Shown: positions 24,382 through 32,883 of the stretch, piece by piece
Numbering within the stretch: the first letter of the stretch is position 1
Layout: each line of letters opens with the position of its first letter
From: Arthrobacter sp. YN
Lineage (GTDB): Bacteria > Actinomycetota > Actinomycetes > Actinomycetales > Micrococcaceae
Reading direction: 5' to 3'
Assembly: GCF_002224285.1 (NCBI RefSeq)
Contig: NZ_CP022436.1
Location: 4,960,001 to 5,024,000 of the forward strand
Length of the DNA: 64,000 nt
Program-made: the position numbers and the translations under genes
The notes under the pieces: model-generated
What the model saw: only the letters and a program-made list of their open reading frames with translations
Database searches by the model: none
Told to the model about the DNA's origin: nothing

Positions 24382-24554
24382 GACCAAGGCATGGAGCCCG
24401 ACGCGGAGGTCGGCGACTGTTGGAATCGATGTACCAGGACCTCACCAGCGGCCTGGACGAGCGCCCGTCTGCCACGGTGATCCCGAGCCGCAGGGGCCAC
24501 ATCGAGGAGACCTACCAACATCTGGTGGAGGCCCTGGCTCTGGCCGTTCCTTAG
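24382..24554 (+). pseudogene. Possible gene remnant in gap
   Basis: In the 285-bp gap between a VOC gene and a lipoprotein gene, one plus-strand frame stays open and ends with TAG 24552-24554. It encodes a helix-rich stretch (LLESMYQDLTSGLDERPSATV...GHIEETYQHLVEALALAVP) with protein-like composition. There is no SD before the ATG at 24429, and the frame closes upstream at about 24380. It may be the 3' end of a lost gene; I cannot name the family. Confidence 0.25.
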
Positions 24555-24566
24555 GGGCACCAAAAA

Positions 24567-24600
24567 GCCGCGCAGGCGGGAAGGCTCCCGCCTGCGCGGC
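24567..24600 (-). terminator. Strong rho-independent terminator
   Basis: A perfect 15-bp stem, GCCGCGCAGGCGGGA and TCCCGCCTGCGCGGC, closes a 4-nt loop. Read on the minus strand it is followed by TTTTT. It terminates the lipoprotein gene to its right. Confidence 0.9.
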
Positions 24601-24615
24601 CCGGACATGCAAGAA

Positions 24616-25347
24616 CTACTTGATCAGCGCTGCTGCCTGGTCCATGAGGGCGCCGGCTGCTTCCGGGCCGCCGGCCACGCCATCTTCGGCTGATGCCGAG
24701 GCGGAGATCAGGACACCATTCTTAATCGCATGCGCAATAAAGATGGCGCCAGTTCGTCCGTCAGGGAGCACCATCACCGTCTTGAAACCCTCTGTTCCGG
24801 GCACGTTGCCCACGCCTTCGACCTTCTGAGTAGAGGTGGTGAGCGTTTGCCCTTCGGCTGAGTAGGACACCTTTTTGCACTCTTCCGCCTGGGATTTGCT
24901 CTTCTCCAAATCGTCTTGGAGACGGGCAGCATCGACGCCGGAGGTCATTGACACACTGCTGATGAAACCGTTGGCTTTGGTCCGGGTCGTGCCGGCCGCC
25001 GTGGAACCGTCGATGGTGCGCGGCGCCCCCAGCAAGAAAGGATCCTTACAGGCGGCGGGTTCGATGGTGGCTCCTGCGAATCCCTTAACCATCGAGTCAT
25101 ACTGCGCCAGCAGCTCGTCGCCGGAGAGTACGGCGGGGCTGGTGCCATCCGCCAGTTTAACCTGCCCGACCAACGCGATGAGCTCTTCCTTGGTGTACTG
25201 CTTCACGGGGGTCGGCGTCGAAGTAGCAGCCTCGCTGGCCGGGGCCGACGTTGATCCCTGTGAAGCCGTGGTACCACCACCACAAGCCGTGAGAGCCAAA
25301 ATCACCAGTGCCGATGCCCCGAATCCGAGCAGCGAATTTTTCTTCAT
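24616..25347 (-). CDS. Lipoprotein, unknown function
   Basis: This 243-residue protein starts at ATG 25347, with GGGGAAA 5 nt upstream, and has a lipoprotein signal with lipobox LTAC (Cys about residue 22). A Ser/Thr/Pro-rich linker (about residues 25-48) is followed by a folded ~190-residue domain with two cysteines (ACKDPF and AEECKKV) that may form a disulfide. The layout resembles PknH-sensor-like/LpqH-type actinobacterial lipoproteins, but the match is too weak to assign. It lies downstream of dnaB on the same strand with its own terminator, 94 nt away. Confidence 0.75.
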   Translation of the reverse strand: MKKNSLLGFGASALVILALTACGGGTTASQGSTSAPASEAATSTPTPVKQYTKEELIALVGQVKLADGTSPAVLSGDELLAQYDSMVKGFAGATIEPAACKDPFLLGAPRTIDGSTAAGTTRTKANGFISSVSMTSGVDAARLQDDLEKSKSQAEECKKVSYSAEGQTLTTSTQKVEGVGNVPGTEGFKTVMVLPDGRTGAIFIAHAIKNGVLISASASAEDGVAGGPEAAGALMDQAAALIK

Positions 25348-25441
25348 GTGTTTCCCCAATAATTCTTAGTGATGTGCCCGCGGACACGGACGTCACCAAC
25401 ACTACTGTCCCGGCTTGACCGCCTGGACCAGGCCGTGGGCG

Positions 25442-26830
25442 CTAGAAGCCGCCGCCACCAGCGCCTGCATCGCCTGCCATATTGGCAAAACGCGAGTAGT
25501 GGCCCTGGAACGCAACCACAATGTCCTTGGTGGGACCGTTACGGTGCTTGGCAATAAGGATGTCCGCTTCGCCGGCGCGGGGCGATTCTTTGTCGTAGAC
25601 ATCTTCACGGTGCAACAGGATGACCATGTCGGCGTCCTGCTCGATGGAGCCGGATTCACGGAGGTCGGACACCATGGGGCGCTTGTCCTGGCGCTGCTCG
25701 GAACCACGGTTCAGCTGTGACAGAGCGATGACGGGAACCTGGAGCTCCTTGGCGAGCAGCTTGAGCGCACGCGAGAACTCAGAAACTTCCTGCTGGCGGG
25801 ATTCAACTTTTTTTCCGGAGCTCATGAGCTGGAGGTAGTCGAGGATGACCAGCTTGAGGTCGTGCTGCTGCTTCAGGCGGCGGCACTTGGCCCGGATCTC
25901 CATGAGGGACATGTTGGGGCTGTCATCGATGAACAACGGAGCATCGTTCATGCGACCCATGGTGGTGGCGATCTTGGACCATTGCTCGTCCTTGATGGTG
26001 CCCTTACGGAGGTCTTGCAGACCAATAGTGGCCTCTGCGGAGAGAAGACGCATGGCGATCTCGTTCCGGCCCATTTCCAAGGAGAACATGACTGTAGCCA
26101 GGTTGTTCTTTATGGCGGCGGAACGGGCGAAGTCCAGCGCGAACGTGGACTTACCCACGGCAGGACGCGCTGCAATGACGATCATCTGGCCGGGGTGGAG
26201 TCCGTGCGTCAGTTCGTCCAGCTCGTAGAAGCCCGTGGGAACCCCGGTCATGCCTTCGCCGCGGTGACCGGAAGCTTCGATCTCGTCCACGGTGGATTCC
26301 ATGACGTCCTTCAACGCCACGTAGTCCTCTGCAGTGCGCTTTTCCGCCACCGCATAGACCTCGGCCTGGGCCTGGTTGACCAGGTCTTCCACTTCGCCGT
26401 CCTGGCCGTAGCCCATCTGGACGATCTTGGTGCCGGCGTTGACAAGGCGGCGAAGGACAGCACGCTCGGCAACAATCTCGGCGTAGTAGCCGGCGTTTGC
26501 CGCGGTGGGCACTGTCTGGATGAGCTCGTGGAGGTAGGCGGGGCCACCGATCCTGTTGATTTCTCCGCGCTTGGTCAGTTCATCCGAAACGGTGACGGCG
26601 TCGGCGGGCTCCCCACGACCGTAGAGGTCAATGATGGACTCATAGATGGTCTCGTGGGCCGGACGGTAGAAGTCATGCCCACGGACGATCTCGACGACAT
26701 CCGCGATCGCGTCCTTGGACAGCATCATGCCGCCAAGCACCGACTGCTCAGCAGGGATGTCCTGGGGAGGTTTCCGGCTCGAGTCCGAAGCGCGTGTGCC
26801 CTCGATTGAGTCCAAGTGCGTAACTGACAA
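25442..26830 (-). CDS. dnaB: Replicative DNA helicase DnaB
   Basis: The 462-residue protein has the DnaB layout: an N-terminal helical collar domain (about residues 20-125), a linker, and a C-terminal RecA-like ATPase with Walker A ARPAVGKST (residues 221-229), Walker B LVILDYLQLM and the DLRESGSIEQDADMV and IAKHRNGPT signatures. No intein is present. Start TTG 26830 has GGAGG 6 nt upstream. DnaB is the hexameric 5'-3' helicase at the fork. In many actinobacteria it lies near rpsF-ssb-rpsR-rplI, here ~17 kb away on the same strand. The 590-bp upstream region carries many DnaA boxes. Confidence 0.97.
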   Translation of the reverse strand: MSVTHLDSIEGTRASDSSRKPPQDIPAEQSVLGGMMLSKDAIADVVEIVRGHDFYRPAHETIYESIIDLYGRGEPADAVTVSDELTKRGEINRIGGPAYLHELIQTVPTAANAGYYAEIVAERAVLRRLVNAGTKIVQMGYGQDGEVEDLVNQAQAEVYAVAEKRTAEDYVALKDVMESTVDEIEASGHRGEGMTGVPTGFYELDELTHGLHPGQMIVIAARPAVGKSTFALDFARSAAIKNNLATVMFSLEMGRNEIAMRLLSAEATIGLQDLRKGTIKDEQWSKIATTMGRMNDAPLFIDDSPNMSLMEIRAKCRRLKQQHDLKLVILDYLQLMSSGKKVESRQQEVSEFSRALKLLAKELQVPVIALSQLNRGSEQRQDKRPMVSDLRESGSIEQDADMVILLHREDVYDKESPRAGEADILIAKHRNGPTKDIVVAFQGHYSRFANMAGDAGAGGGGF

Positions 26831-27419
26831 GGCTGTCCTCCATTTGTGTACCGCTGCAGAGATTTACTCCCCGGCGGCCCGTAAAGCGCAGTGTGTGGTG
26901 ACGAAGACCACCCGGTGTCTCTGACGATGTCAGGCAGGGCCGACAAAATAGCATTCCGTATCCACAAGTTATCCACAGCCGATTCCCCAGGCCCGCTGCC
27001 AGTGGTGGTTTGAGCAGCGTCCGGGAAACTCAACAAGGGATATTCGCATCCAAAATGGACACTCCAGACACGTTACAGCAGGCACCTGGGACCCCCTGTG
27101 GAAAACCTGTGGAATACCAGCCCCTCGTTGTGCACAGACTGTGCGTTACCCTGTGGATAGAGAAATTCTTTTACGGGAAACTAGCGTCTGACCTGCGGAA
27201 ACGCTCATCACAAGCTGTGGACTAAAGAAAGATTTGGCGCAATTTCATCCACAGACGCGCCGCCCCTCTTTGCCTCATGAAGGGTGGAATGCACCCCAAA
27301 CATGCCGCAAATGTGATGCATCTTACAAACCGGCCCCAAATTTGACACCACTGTCTCAGAAGCCTATGCCGGAAGTGGAATGTGCTGTGGATAACCAAGT
27401 TCTGGCATAAGCTCTAAGC
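26831..27419. promoter_or_regulatory. DnaA-box-rich region upstream of dnaB
   Basis: This 589-bp region has no gene. It contains two perfect DnaA boxes, TTATCCACA (26969-26977) and its complement TGTGGATAA (27386-27394). One-mismatch boxes are GTATCCACA (26958-26966), TGTGGAAAA (27097-27105), TGTGGATAG (27152-27160) and TCATCCACA (27245-27253); weaker ones are TGTGGAATA (27108-27116) and TGTGGACTA (27216-27224). The region therefore probably binds DnaA and may regulate dnaB, titrate DnaA, or be part of an origin. dnaA and dnaN are not in this window. Confidence 0.8.
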
Positions 27420-27899
27420 ATGGGGATGAACTTTGGTGACGTGTTGACGCTTGCCCTTCCGCTTCTAGTCCTCGTTGGCCTGTTGTGGGCACTCACGGCG
27501 GCCTTCAAGCCGCGGGATACCGGCGTCTCCGACGCGGAGAGGTATCAACGTGAACTGGCGGCCCGTTCGGCTGCGCACCAAGCGTCCCAAGTCCAGGAGG
27601 CGCTGGCCCTGCGCGCCCGCATTGAAGCCACCACCAAGCCGAGCCAGAATGAGGCAAGCCACCGGGAACAGGCGGAGAACACCAGGTCCGCTATTCAAGC
27701 CCAGGCCGCCCGTTCACACGCTGCCGGCCAGACCGGACACCAGCCTGCCGTCCTTCCCAATGGCCAACTGAACCCGCAGCTTGCGCTCGAGCTCCAAAAC
27801 CTGGTCCGCAGCGGGAAGAAGATCGAGGCCATCAAGGTTCTGCGCCAAGCCACCCACTCGGACCTGCTTACCGCCAAGAACTACGTAGATCGGCTCTGA
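27420..27899 (+). CDS. Membrane-anchored protein with L7/L12-CTD-like domain
   Basis: This 159-residue protein has one N-terminal transmembrane helix (about residues 8-26), a long charged, Ala/Gln-rich, probably coiled region (about 35-110), and a C-terminal ~45-residue domain. That domain, LQNLVRSGKKIEAIKVLRQATHSDLLTAKNYVDRL, resembles the ribosomal L7/L12 C-terminal fold (IEAIKxxRxxT..DLxxAKxxV). Such stand-alone copies are common in actinobacteria and their function is unknown. An alternative start is ATG 27426. A similar gene follows 7 nt later, so they form a pair divergent from dnaB. Confidence 0.75.
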   Translation: MGMNFGDVLTLALPLLVLVGLLWALTAAFKPRDTGVSDAERYQRELAARSAAHQASQVQEALALRARIEATTKPSQNEASHREQAENTRSAIQAQAARSHAAGQTGHQPAVLPNGQLNPQLALELQNLVRSGKKIEAIKVLRQATHSDLLTAKNYVDRL

Positions 27900-27906
27900 C
27901 AACGCC

Positions 27907-28482
27907 ATGGATTCCATCCTCATCCCGCTCCTGATCCTCATTGCGGTCATTGCGGGCGTGCTCCTGCTTATTCGCTCCTTCACCAAGCGTTCCGCTGAAA
28001 CCACGGCGGGCGTCGCCGCCGCGAACGCCCCGAAGGATCCCGTGGAGCTGGCCAGGGAGTCTGCCGCCAAGCTCAGCCAGGAGCAGCACCGCCAGCTCTA
28101 CTCCCTGATCGCCCGTGGACAGGGCATGGCAGCGATCAAGCTCTACTTACAGGCCACCGGCGAAGGCCTGCGTGCCTCGCGTGAAGCGGTGGGCGCCTTG
28201 GCGGCCCACCCGCAGCCTTTCACGCCGGAGCCAGCCGTCAAGGACCTGCTGGCGGAGGACGATGACGAGCCCGAGCGCTTTCCCTACCGCTACAGGGCGA
28301 TTGTCAGCAAAGGCGAGGTGACGCGGGAAGTGAGCAGCAACATGCTCAACGATGAGATCTACGGACGAATCCGGACGCTCGCCAAAAGTGGAGATGTTGA
28401 GGGCGCCGCCATCGCGTTGACGCGCCACTCAGACATCACCATCAAACAGGCCCGCGAGTTTATTGAGCTGTTGGACGACTAG
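27907..28482 (+). CDS. Second membrane-anchored L7/L12-CTD-like protein
   Basis: The 191-residue protein has an N-terminal transmembrane helix (residues 4-22) and two candidate repeats of the L7/L12-CTD-like motif: YSLIARGQGMAAIKLYLQATGEGLRASREAVGAL (about residues 63-96) and IRTLAKSGDVEGAAIALTRHSDITIKQAREFIELL (about 153-187). It lies 7 nt behind a shorter protein of the same design and is surely in the same operon. No catalytic residues are visible; a protein-protein interaction role at the membrane is plausible but unproven. Confidence 0.75.
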   Translation: MDSILIPLLILIAVIAGVLLLIRSFTKRSAETTAGVAAANAPKDPVELARESAAKLSQEQHRQLYSLIARGQGMAAIKLYLQATGEGLRASREAVGALAAHPQPFTPEPAVKDLLAEDDDEPERFPYRYRAIVSKGEVTREVSSNMLNDEIYGRIRTLAKSGDVEGAAIALTRHSDITIKQAREFIELLDD

Positions 28483-28488
28483 GAAAAC

Positions 28489-28857
28489 CTAGAAGTCGAA
28501 CAGGTCTCCAAGGAAGCCTTCTTTTTTCTTGCGCTTACGGCCGTACCCATCGCGATCGTAGCTTTCGCGCCGATCGCCATCCCGCCGGTCATAGTCGCGC
28601 CTGTCCCTGTCGTCATAGCGCGGCTGCTGTGGACGGGACTCAAACGGATTGTAGAGGGGTGGCGGCGCGACGGGGGGCTGGGACGGCGCAGCCGCCGGCC
28701 GGGAGGGGGCAGGGATGGTTTCTGCTGCGACGCGATCAATGATCTTGTCCAGCTCCCCACGGTCCAGCCACACACCCCTGCATTGCGGGCAGTAGTCAAT
28801 CTCCACGCCGCTTCGTTCGCTCATCACCAGGTCAATGGAATCCACAGGACACTTCAT
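28489..28857 (-). CDS. TFIIB-type zinc-finger (zf-TFIIB) protein
   Basis: This ~122-residue protein starts at ATG 28857; the frame is open further upstream but the fold begins MKCPVDSIDL. Residues 1-40 contain the zinc ribbon CPVD...YCPQCRGVWLDRGELDKII, the zf-TFIIB family signature. The remainder is a Pro-rich linker and an Arg/Asp/Tyr-rich low-complexity tail (repeated DRRDYDRRDGDRRESYDRDGYGR-like sequence), probably disordered and possibly RNA-binding. It converges on the L7/L12-like gene pair. Confidence 0.85.
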   Translation of the reverse strand: MKCPVDSIDLVMSERSGVEIDYCPQCRGVWLDRGELDKIIDRVAAETIPAPSRPAAAPSQPPVAPPPLYNPFESRPQQPRYDDRDRRDYDRRDGDRRESYDRDGYGRKRKKKEGFLGDLFDF

Positions 28858-28948
28858 GGTTGCCCCAACGATCAGCCACGTGAAAAAGTTCGGGCCAACC
28901 AAGGGGTGGGATTCACCAAGCGCCCAGCACCACGTGCATACTGATCTG

Positions 28949-29428
28949 ATGCTTCATCCCGATGTCCTTCAAGCGCACCGGCTTATGAACCTCCTGGGGA
29001 AGACGTGCTCCCTCCCCGTTCCCGAGTCGGACAACACTGAGTACGGCGCCGCAACGTCCACCTGCGGGCCGGCAGTGGTCCGTTTCCGGGTGGGCAAGGT
29101 TACGCCGACCAAGGTGGGTCTCTTCGTCGCGGTGTGGCGTCGGTCAGCTGCCGGAGGTACGGAACCGTTCCCGGCGGACCACCCGGAAGCCAACGACGCC
29201 GACACTTTGGTGATCTCCGTCCGGGAAGCGGAGAACACCGGTCACTTCGTCTTTCCCCGGTCCGCCTTGGTCACTCACGGCATCAGTTCCCTCAATGGAA
29301 GAGGCGGGAAGCGCGGGTTCCGCGTCTATCCTCCGTGGTCCGCAACCACCAACCCCCAGGCACGGAAGACGCAGGCGTGGCAGAGCGGATATTTCCACTC
29401 TCCTGAAAGCGGACTACCGACCCGCTGA
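28949..29428 (+). CDS. MepB family protein
   Basis: The ~159-residue product matches the MepB family (S. aureus mepRAB operon). Visible family features include YGAATSTCGPAVVRFRVGKVTPTKVGLFVAVWRR, PFPADHPEANDADTLVISV, GHFVFPRSALVTHGI and GKRGFRVYPPWS. MepB is a small cytosolic protein of unknown biochemical role that in staphylococci is co-transcribed with a MATE efflux pump; here it stands alone. The start is uncertain: ATG 28949 or GTG 28934; neither has a clear SD. Confidence 0.85.
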   Translation: MLHPDVLQAHRLMNLLGKTCSLPVPESDNTEYGAATSTCGPAVVRFRVGKVTPTKVGLFVAVWRRSAAGGTEPFPADHPEANDADTLVISVREAENTGHFVFPRSALVTHGISSLNGRGGKRGFRVYPPWSATTNPQARKTQAWQSGYFHSPESGLPTR

Positions 29429-30040
29429 AATACCTGCCAACAGCTGTTCGAAGGGCAGTGATTCAAGGGCGTCGGGCTTGCGGTTCGGCTGCGGGCCGCT
29501 GAGCAACTGCACCAGTTCTCCCGCAGCGCGGTCCACGCGCGCCGAAAGGGGCGAGCCGCCGTCGTCGGTGTTTCCCCAGTCCTGGGGCCCTGCGAACACG
29601 CCCGTAGCGGCAATCCTGGTGCGCAGGTAGGTGAACAGTGGGCGCATGGCGTAATCGAGGACCATCTGGTGGCGATCGGTGCCGCCTGTGGCGCCGAGCA
29701 GAACAGCCTTGCCATCCAGCGACTTCGGGTCCAGCACGTCGATGAACGACTTGAACAAACCACTGTAGGAGGCGCTGAAGACGGGGCTGACGGCGATGAC
29801 GGCGTCGGAATCATCGACGCCGGCAATCACCTCAGCGAGGCGCGGCGCGGCATAGCCGGTGACGAAGTTGTTGGCGATATCCACGGCAAGGTCGCGCAGT
29901 TCAACGGTGTCGATCTTCACGTCGTACCCTGCAGCCCGCAACTGTCGCTCGGCGGAGGCGGCCAGCTGATCGGCCAGCAGGCGGCTCGACGACGGGACAC
30001 CGAGTCCGGCGGAAAGGACGGTGATGCGGCGGGTTTCCAT
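29414..30040 (-). CDS. NAD(P)H-dependent FMN reductase (CE1759 family)
   Basis: This 208-residue flavodoxin-like protein starts at ATG 30040, which has AGGAG with good spacing; the longer frame to 30085 lacks an SD. Motifs: a phosphate-binding loop near the N-terminus (SAGLGVPSSSRLLADQL), SPVFSASYSGLFKSFIDVLDP, and GATGGTDRHQMVLDYAMRPLF. These fit the NADPH-dependent FMN reductase fold and its CE1759 branch. It would supply reduced flavin to a monooxygenase; no partner monooxygenase is adjacent. It overlaps the end of mepB-like convergently. Confidence 0.85.
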   Translation of the reverse strand: METRRITVLSAGLGVPSSSRLLADQLAASAERQLRAAGYDVKIDTVELRDLAVDIANNFVTGYAAPRLAEVIAGVDDSDAVIAVSPVFSASYSGLFKSFIDVLDPKSLDGKAVLLGATGGTDRHQMVLDYAMRPLFTYLRTRIAATGVFAGPQDWGNTDDGGSPLSARVDRAAGELVQLLSGPQPNRKPDALESLPFEQLLAGISAGR

Positions 30041-30131
30041 GGCATTCTCCTGTTGCTTGTTCATCCAGCTTACATGCGTTTGCATCTAAATCAATGAACA
30101 GGTGCGTGCCCGGAACTATTCCCGGGAGGCC

Positions 30132-31091
30132 TTAGCCGCCGTCGATCCCCGTCAGGAACGCAGCCGTGGTCGCCGCAATCCGCCCCTGGGCAACGTCGCG
30201 ACCCACGGTGGGTTCGCCGTCGCCGGGCTGCGGCCCGTAGTCCCCGAAGAACGCATGGTTACCGCCTTGGATCTCCGCAAAGGCGGCGTCAAAGGGCAGC
30301 AGCTCGCGGGAGGCGTTGATCTTCTCCGGCGTACTGAGTCCGTCTTCGGAGCCCGAGATGGACAGGACCTTCAGCCCCGCGCGGCCCCGCATGGAGTCCA
30401 GCGGGTAGGAGGCGTACAGCAGCAGGCCGTCCACGTCCTGGTTGGACAGGGCAAATGAGCTGGCACTGACCCCGCCCAGCGAATGACCTCCAACAGTCCA
30501 CGTGGAAATTTCCGGATGGGCATCCATGGCGCCACGGGCCTGGTTTCCGTCCAACAAGCTGAGATTGAGGGGTGTCTTGAGGATCACCACCAGGACCCCG
30601 GCATCCACTGCCGGTTTGAGGATATCCGCATACGCCCGCGCCTCTACGCGGGCGCCGGGGTAGAAGACGAGCCCTTTGCCGGCCGGCGCACCTTCGGGTC
30701 TCATGACAATCGCCGTCGCCCCTTCAACCACCGAGGCCGTGGGAGACGATCCGGCCGCTCCGGCGCCCTGTTGGTAGGCGAAGGGATTCAGCCAGACCAG
30801 CATGGCCACCAGGGCCAGGACAGCCACGCGCCCCGCCCATGCACCTGCAGCCCTCAGCGTCGAACGCTTGCGGGACGCGCGGCGGCGGCGCCACAGCAGA
30901 ACAGCCCAAAGAAGTCCGACGACGACGGCAGTCACCAACAGCGCGGGCAGCAACGGGTGTCCGCGCAAGACAGCGGGATTCCCGAGCAGCATCCACAGGG
31001 GCACCAGGACCAGGGCGGCAACACACAGGGCAGAGGCCCAGAAGAGCGCTGGCTTGCGCGTGACGGGCGGGGCTTCAGGGGCTGAGGTCAT
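30132..31091 (-). CDS. Membrane-anchored alpha/beta hydrolase
   Basis: This 319-residue protein has about three N-terminal transmembrane segments (within residues 14-105), followed by an alpha/beta-hydrolase domain with FYPGARVEARAY (oxyanion), GGHSLGG (nucleophile Ser near residue 200), and SGSEDG and GGNHAFFGDYG (acid and His). It matches the alpha/beta-hydrolase_5 family, whose substrates are unknown. The stop is followed closely by the FMN reductase gene on the same strand (~90 nt). Confidence 0.85.
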   Translation of the reverse strand: MTSAPEAPPVTRKPALFWASALCVAALVLVPLWMLLGNPAVLRGHPLLPALLVTAVVVGLLWAVLLWRRRRASRKRSTLRAAGAWAGRVAVLALVAMLVWLNPFAYQQGAGAAGSSPTASVVEGATAIVMRPEGAPAGKGLVFYPGARVEARAYADILKPAVDAGVLVVILKTPLNLSLLDGNQARGAMDAHPEISTWTVGGHSLGGVSASSFALSNQDVDGLLLYASYPLDSMRGRAGLKVLSISGSEDGLSTPEKINASRELLPFDAAFAEIQGGNHAFFGDYGPQPGDGEPTVGRDVAQGRIAATTAAFLTGIDGG

Positions 31092-31148
31092 GCTCCAATA
31101 ATAGTTCCATCATGGAGATACTTTGACCTTCCCCGGAATAGCGGTCCG

Positions 31149-32225
31149 TCAGCGCCGCGGGGCGTGGGTGGACAAGAAGGCGAACGTCTTGTCCCGCGCC
31201 TCCCGTGCCTCGTCGAAGTTCAGGTGGAACTGGTACTCGTGCGGCAGTTCCGGCTCATGGGTGGCAGGCCAGAACAGCTCGGTCATCGGAACGCCGGCAT
31301 CCTTGAGGCGGTTGCTGTAGGGCACGGACTGGAGCCAGGTGAGCCCGTCACCATTGCCGCCGCTGATGAACGTCGGCGGGAAGTCGTCAGTGACGAAGTC
31401 GATGGTGGACATGGTGGCCCCGGCGTAGGTGGCGGACCAGTCCTTGGTGCCCGTGTACGCCCAAAGAGAGGTCTTGAATCCCCAAGCCACGATGCCGCTG
31501 AGGTCAGCCATGGCCCGGAGATCGTAGACACCGCAATGCAGGATGGTGGCGGCCAACTCCGACTTTTGAAGGGCGGGCTCGATCCCCATCAGATTGGCGT
31601 ACTCGGGGTTTACGGTGAGCGTGGTCATCTGGCTCGCAAGCTGGGCCCCGGCCGAGTCACCGGCCAGCACGATGCGGCTGGTGTCTACGTTCAATTCCGC
31701 TGCATGAGCTTTGATGTAGGCGAGGGCCTCATTGATGTCACGGACGGCAGTGGGGTAGGTGGCCTCGGGGGCGATCGGATAGCTCAGGCCGATGGTGGTG
31801 TAGCCCTCGGCGGCGACGATCCGGAGATACGGATTAACGTCGCGCTGCGCTCCGGAAATCCAGGCTCCCCCATGAATCCACACCACCGTTGGCAGCGGCG
31901 CGGTGGTCCCTTCAGGGCTGAAAACATCAAAAGTGGACCCGGGCTTGTACACCACGCCGGCCTGGGATTGCAGCGGCGTATCCGGCACGTAAGGGGTCAT
32001 CTCGTCAATGGTCGCCTGCGCCCCGCGCTCAAAAACACTGCGGATCAGCATCGCGGACGGCCACGGGGTAGCAGAGAGTGCAAGAAGGACGATCAGGACC
32101 AGCAGAATCGCAACGTCCAACTTCTTCAGCCGCAAGGACCGTGGCCGTGGAGGCCGCGAACGTGGTCCCACACCTGCTGATTGGCTCTTATCCGCGCTTC
32201 TTTGGATCGATTCCAACGGTCCCAT
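31149..32225 (-). CDS. Membrane-anchored HSL/BD-FAE-like esterase
   Basis: The start is ATG 32225, with GGGGGAG 7 nt upstream; the frame extends to 32249 without an SD. Of ~358 residues, one hydrophobic helix (about 35-58) anchors the protein. The catalytic domain has the HGGAW oxyanion motif of hormone-sensitive-lipase-like esterases, the nucleophile GDSAGAQ, and a terminal His in THEPELPHEYQF. Family members hydrolyse esters, including acetylated polysaccharides and lipids. It follows the upstream alpha/beta hydrolase gene on the same strand after ~57 nt; they may be functionally related. Confidence 0.87.
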   Translation of the reverse strand: MGPLESIQRSADKSQSAGVGPRSRPPRPRSLRLKKLDVAILLVLIVLLALSATPWPSAMLIRSVFERGAQATIDEMTPYVPDTPLQSQAGVVYKPGSTFDVFSPEGTTAPLPTVVWIHGGAWISGAQRDVNPYLRIVAAEGYTTIGLSYPIAPEATYPTAVRDINEALAYIKAHAAELNVDTSRIVLAGDSAGAQLASQMTTLTVNPEYANLMGIEPALQKSELAATILHCGVYDLRAMADLSGIVAWGFKTSLWAYTGTKDWSATYAGATMSTIDFVTDDFPPTFISGGNGDGLTWLQSVPYSNRLKDAGVPMTELFWPATHEPELPHEYQFHLNFDEAREARDKTFAFLSTHAPRR

Positions 32226-32288
32226 CACACACTCCCCCGGTCGGTGCACCTGTGGACCATGCTAAGGCCGCCACGGTGTTTACCGACG

Positions 32289-32801
32289 TCAGGCCTGCGG
32301 CCGTGCCGCTGACAGCAACACTCCTTCACCGCCGTCGAACGCTACGGTGTGAAACCGGGCGCCCCGCGCGACCTCCCGAAATCCCCACCTTCGGTGCAAC
32401 GCCAGCGACGCCTCGTTGTGCGCATTGACCACATACCAGGCGAACTCCACCCGCTCCCACATCCAGTGGAGACGGGCCTCAGTCAGCTGGGCCGCCAGGC
32501 CCTTGCGCCGGAATTCAGGGCGCACGGTGACGCCACCCAGGTAATGCCCCGCCGGCGCGGGCCCGTCCGCATAATCCCAGTGATGCGTTTTGGCCCAACC
32601 CACGACGCCGGTCCCGCCTTCCGCGTTGGCGTCATCATGCGCTTCGGCCACCACGACGAGACGGGCGGGGTCCGCGACCGCGGCGCTGATGCCCGCAGCG
32701 AATCGCTCAGCGTCAGCGGGTGACGTCCTCCCAGCTGCGATGTCCGCGGTGAGGATGCCATGTACATCGGCTGGACGGGCGGGCCTAATAGTGAAGTACA
32801 C
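32289..32801 (-). CDS. GNAT-family N-acetyltransferase
   Basis: This 170-residue protein starts at GTG 32801, with no SD (probably leaderless). The GNAT core is present: HYLGGVTVRPEFRRKGLAAQLTEARLHWMWE carries motif A with R-R-K-G-L-A, and VVNAHNEASLALHRRWGFREVARG is motif B. It is a cytosolic acyl-CoA-dependent acetyltransferase of unknown substrate. It is divergent from the CoA transferase gene across 82 nt. Confidence 0.9.
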   Translation of the reverse strand: MYFTIRPARPADVHGILTADIAAGRTSPADAERFAAGISAAVADPARLVVVAEAHDDANAEGGTGVVGWAKTHHWDYADGPAPAGHYLGGVTVRPEFRRKGLAAQLTEARLHWMWERVEFAWYVVNAHNEASLALHRRWGFREVARGARFHTVAFDGGEGVLLSAARPQA

Positions 32802-32883
32802 CGATTTAGTCTATTTGAGCATTAGACTTTCATTATGAGTTGCAGCCCATAATATGGGTTGGCTGCCCGCACTAAGGAAGCCC

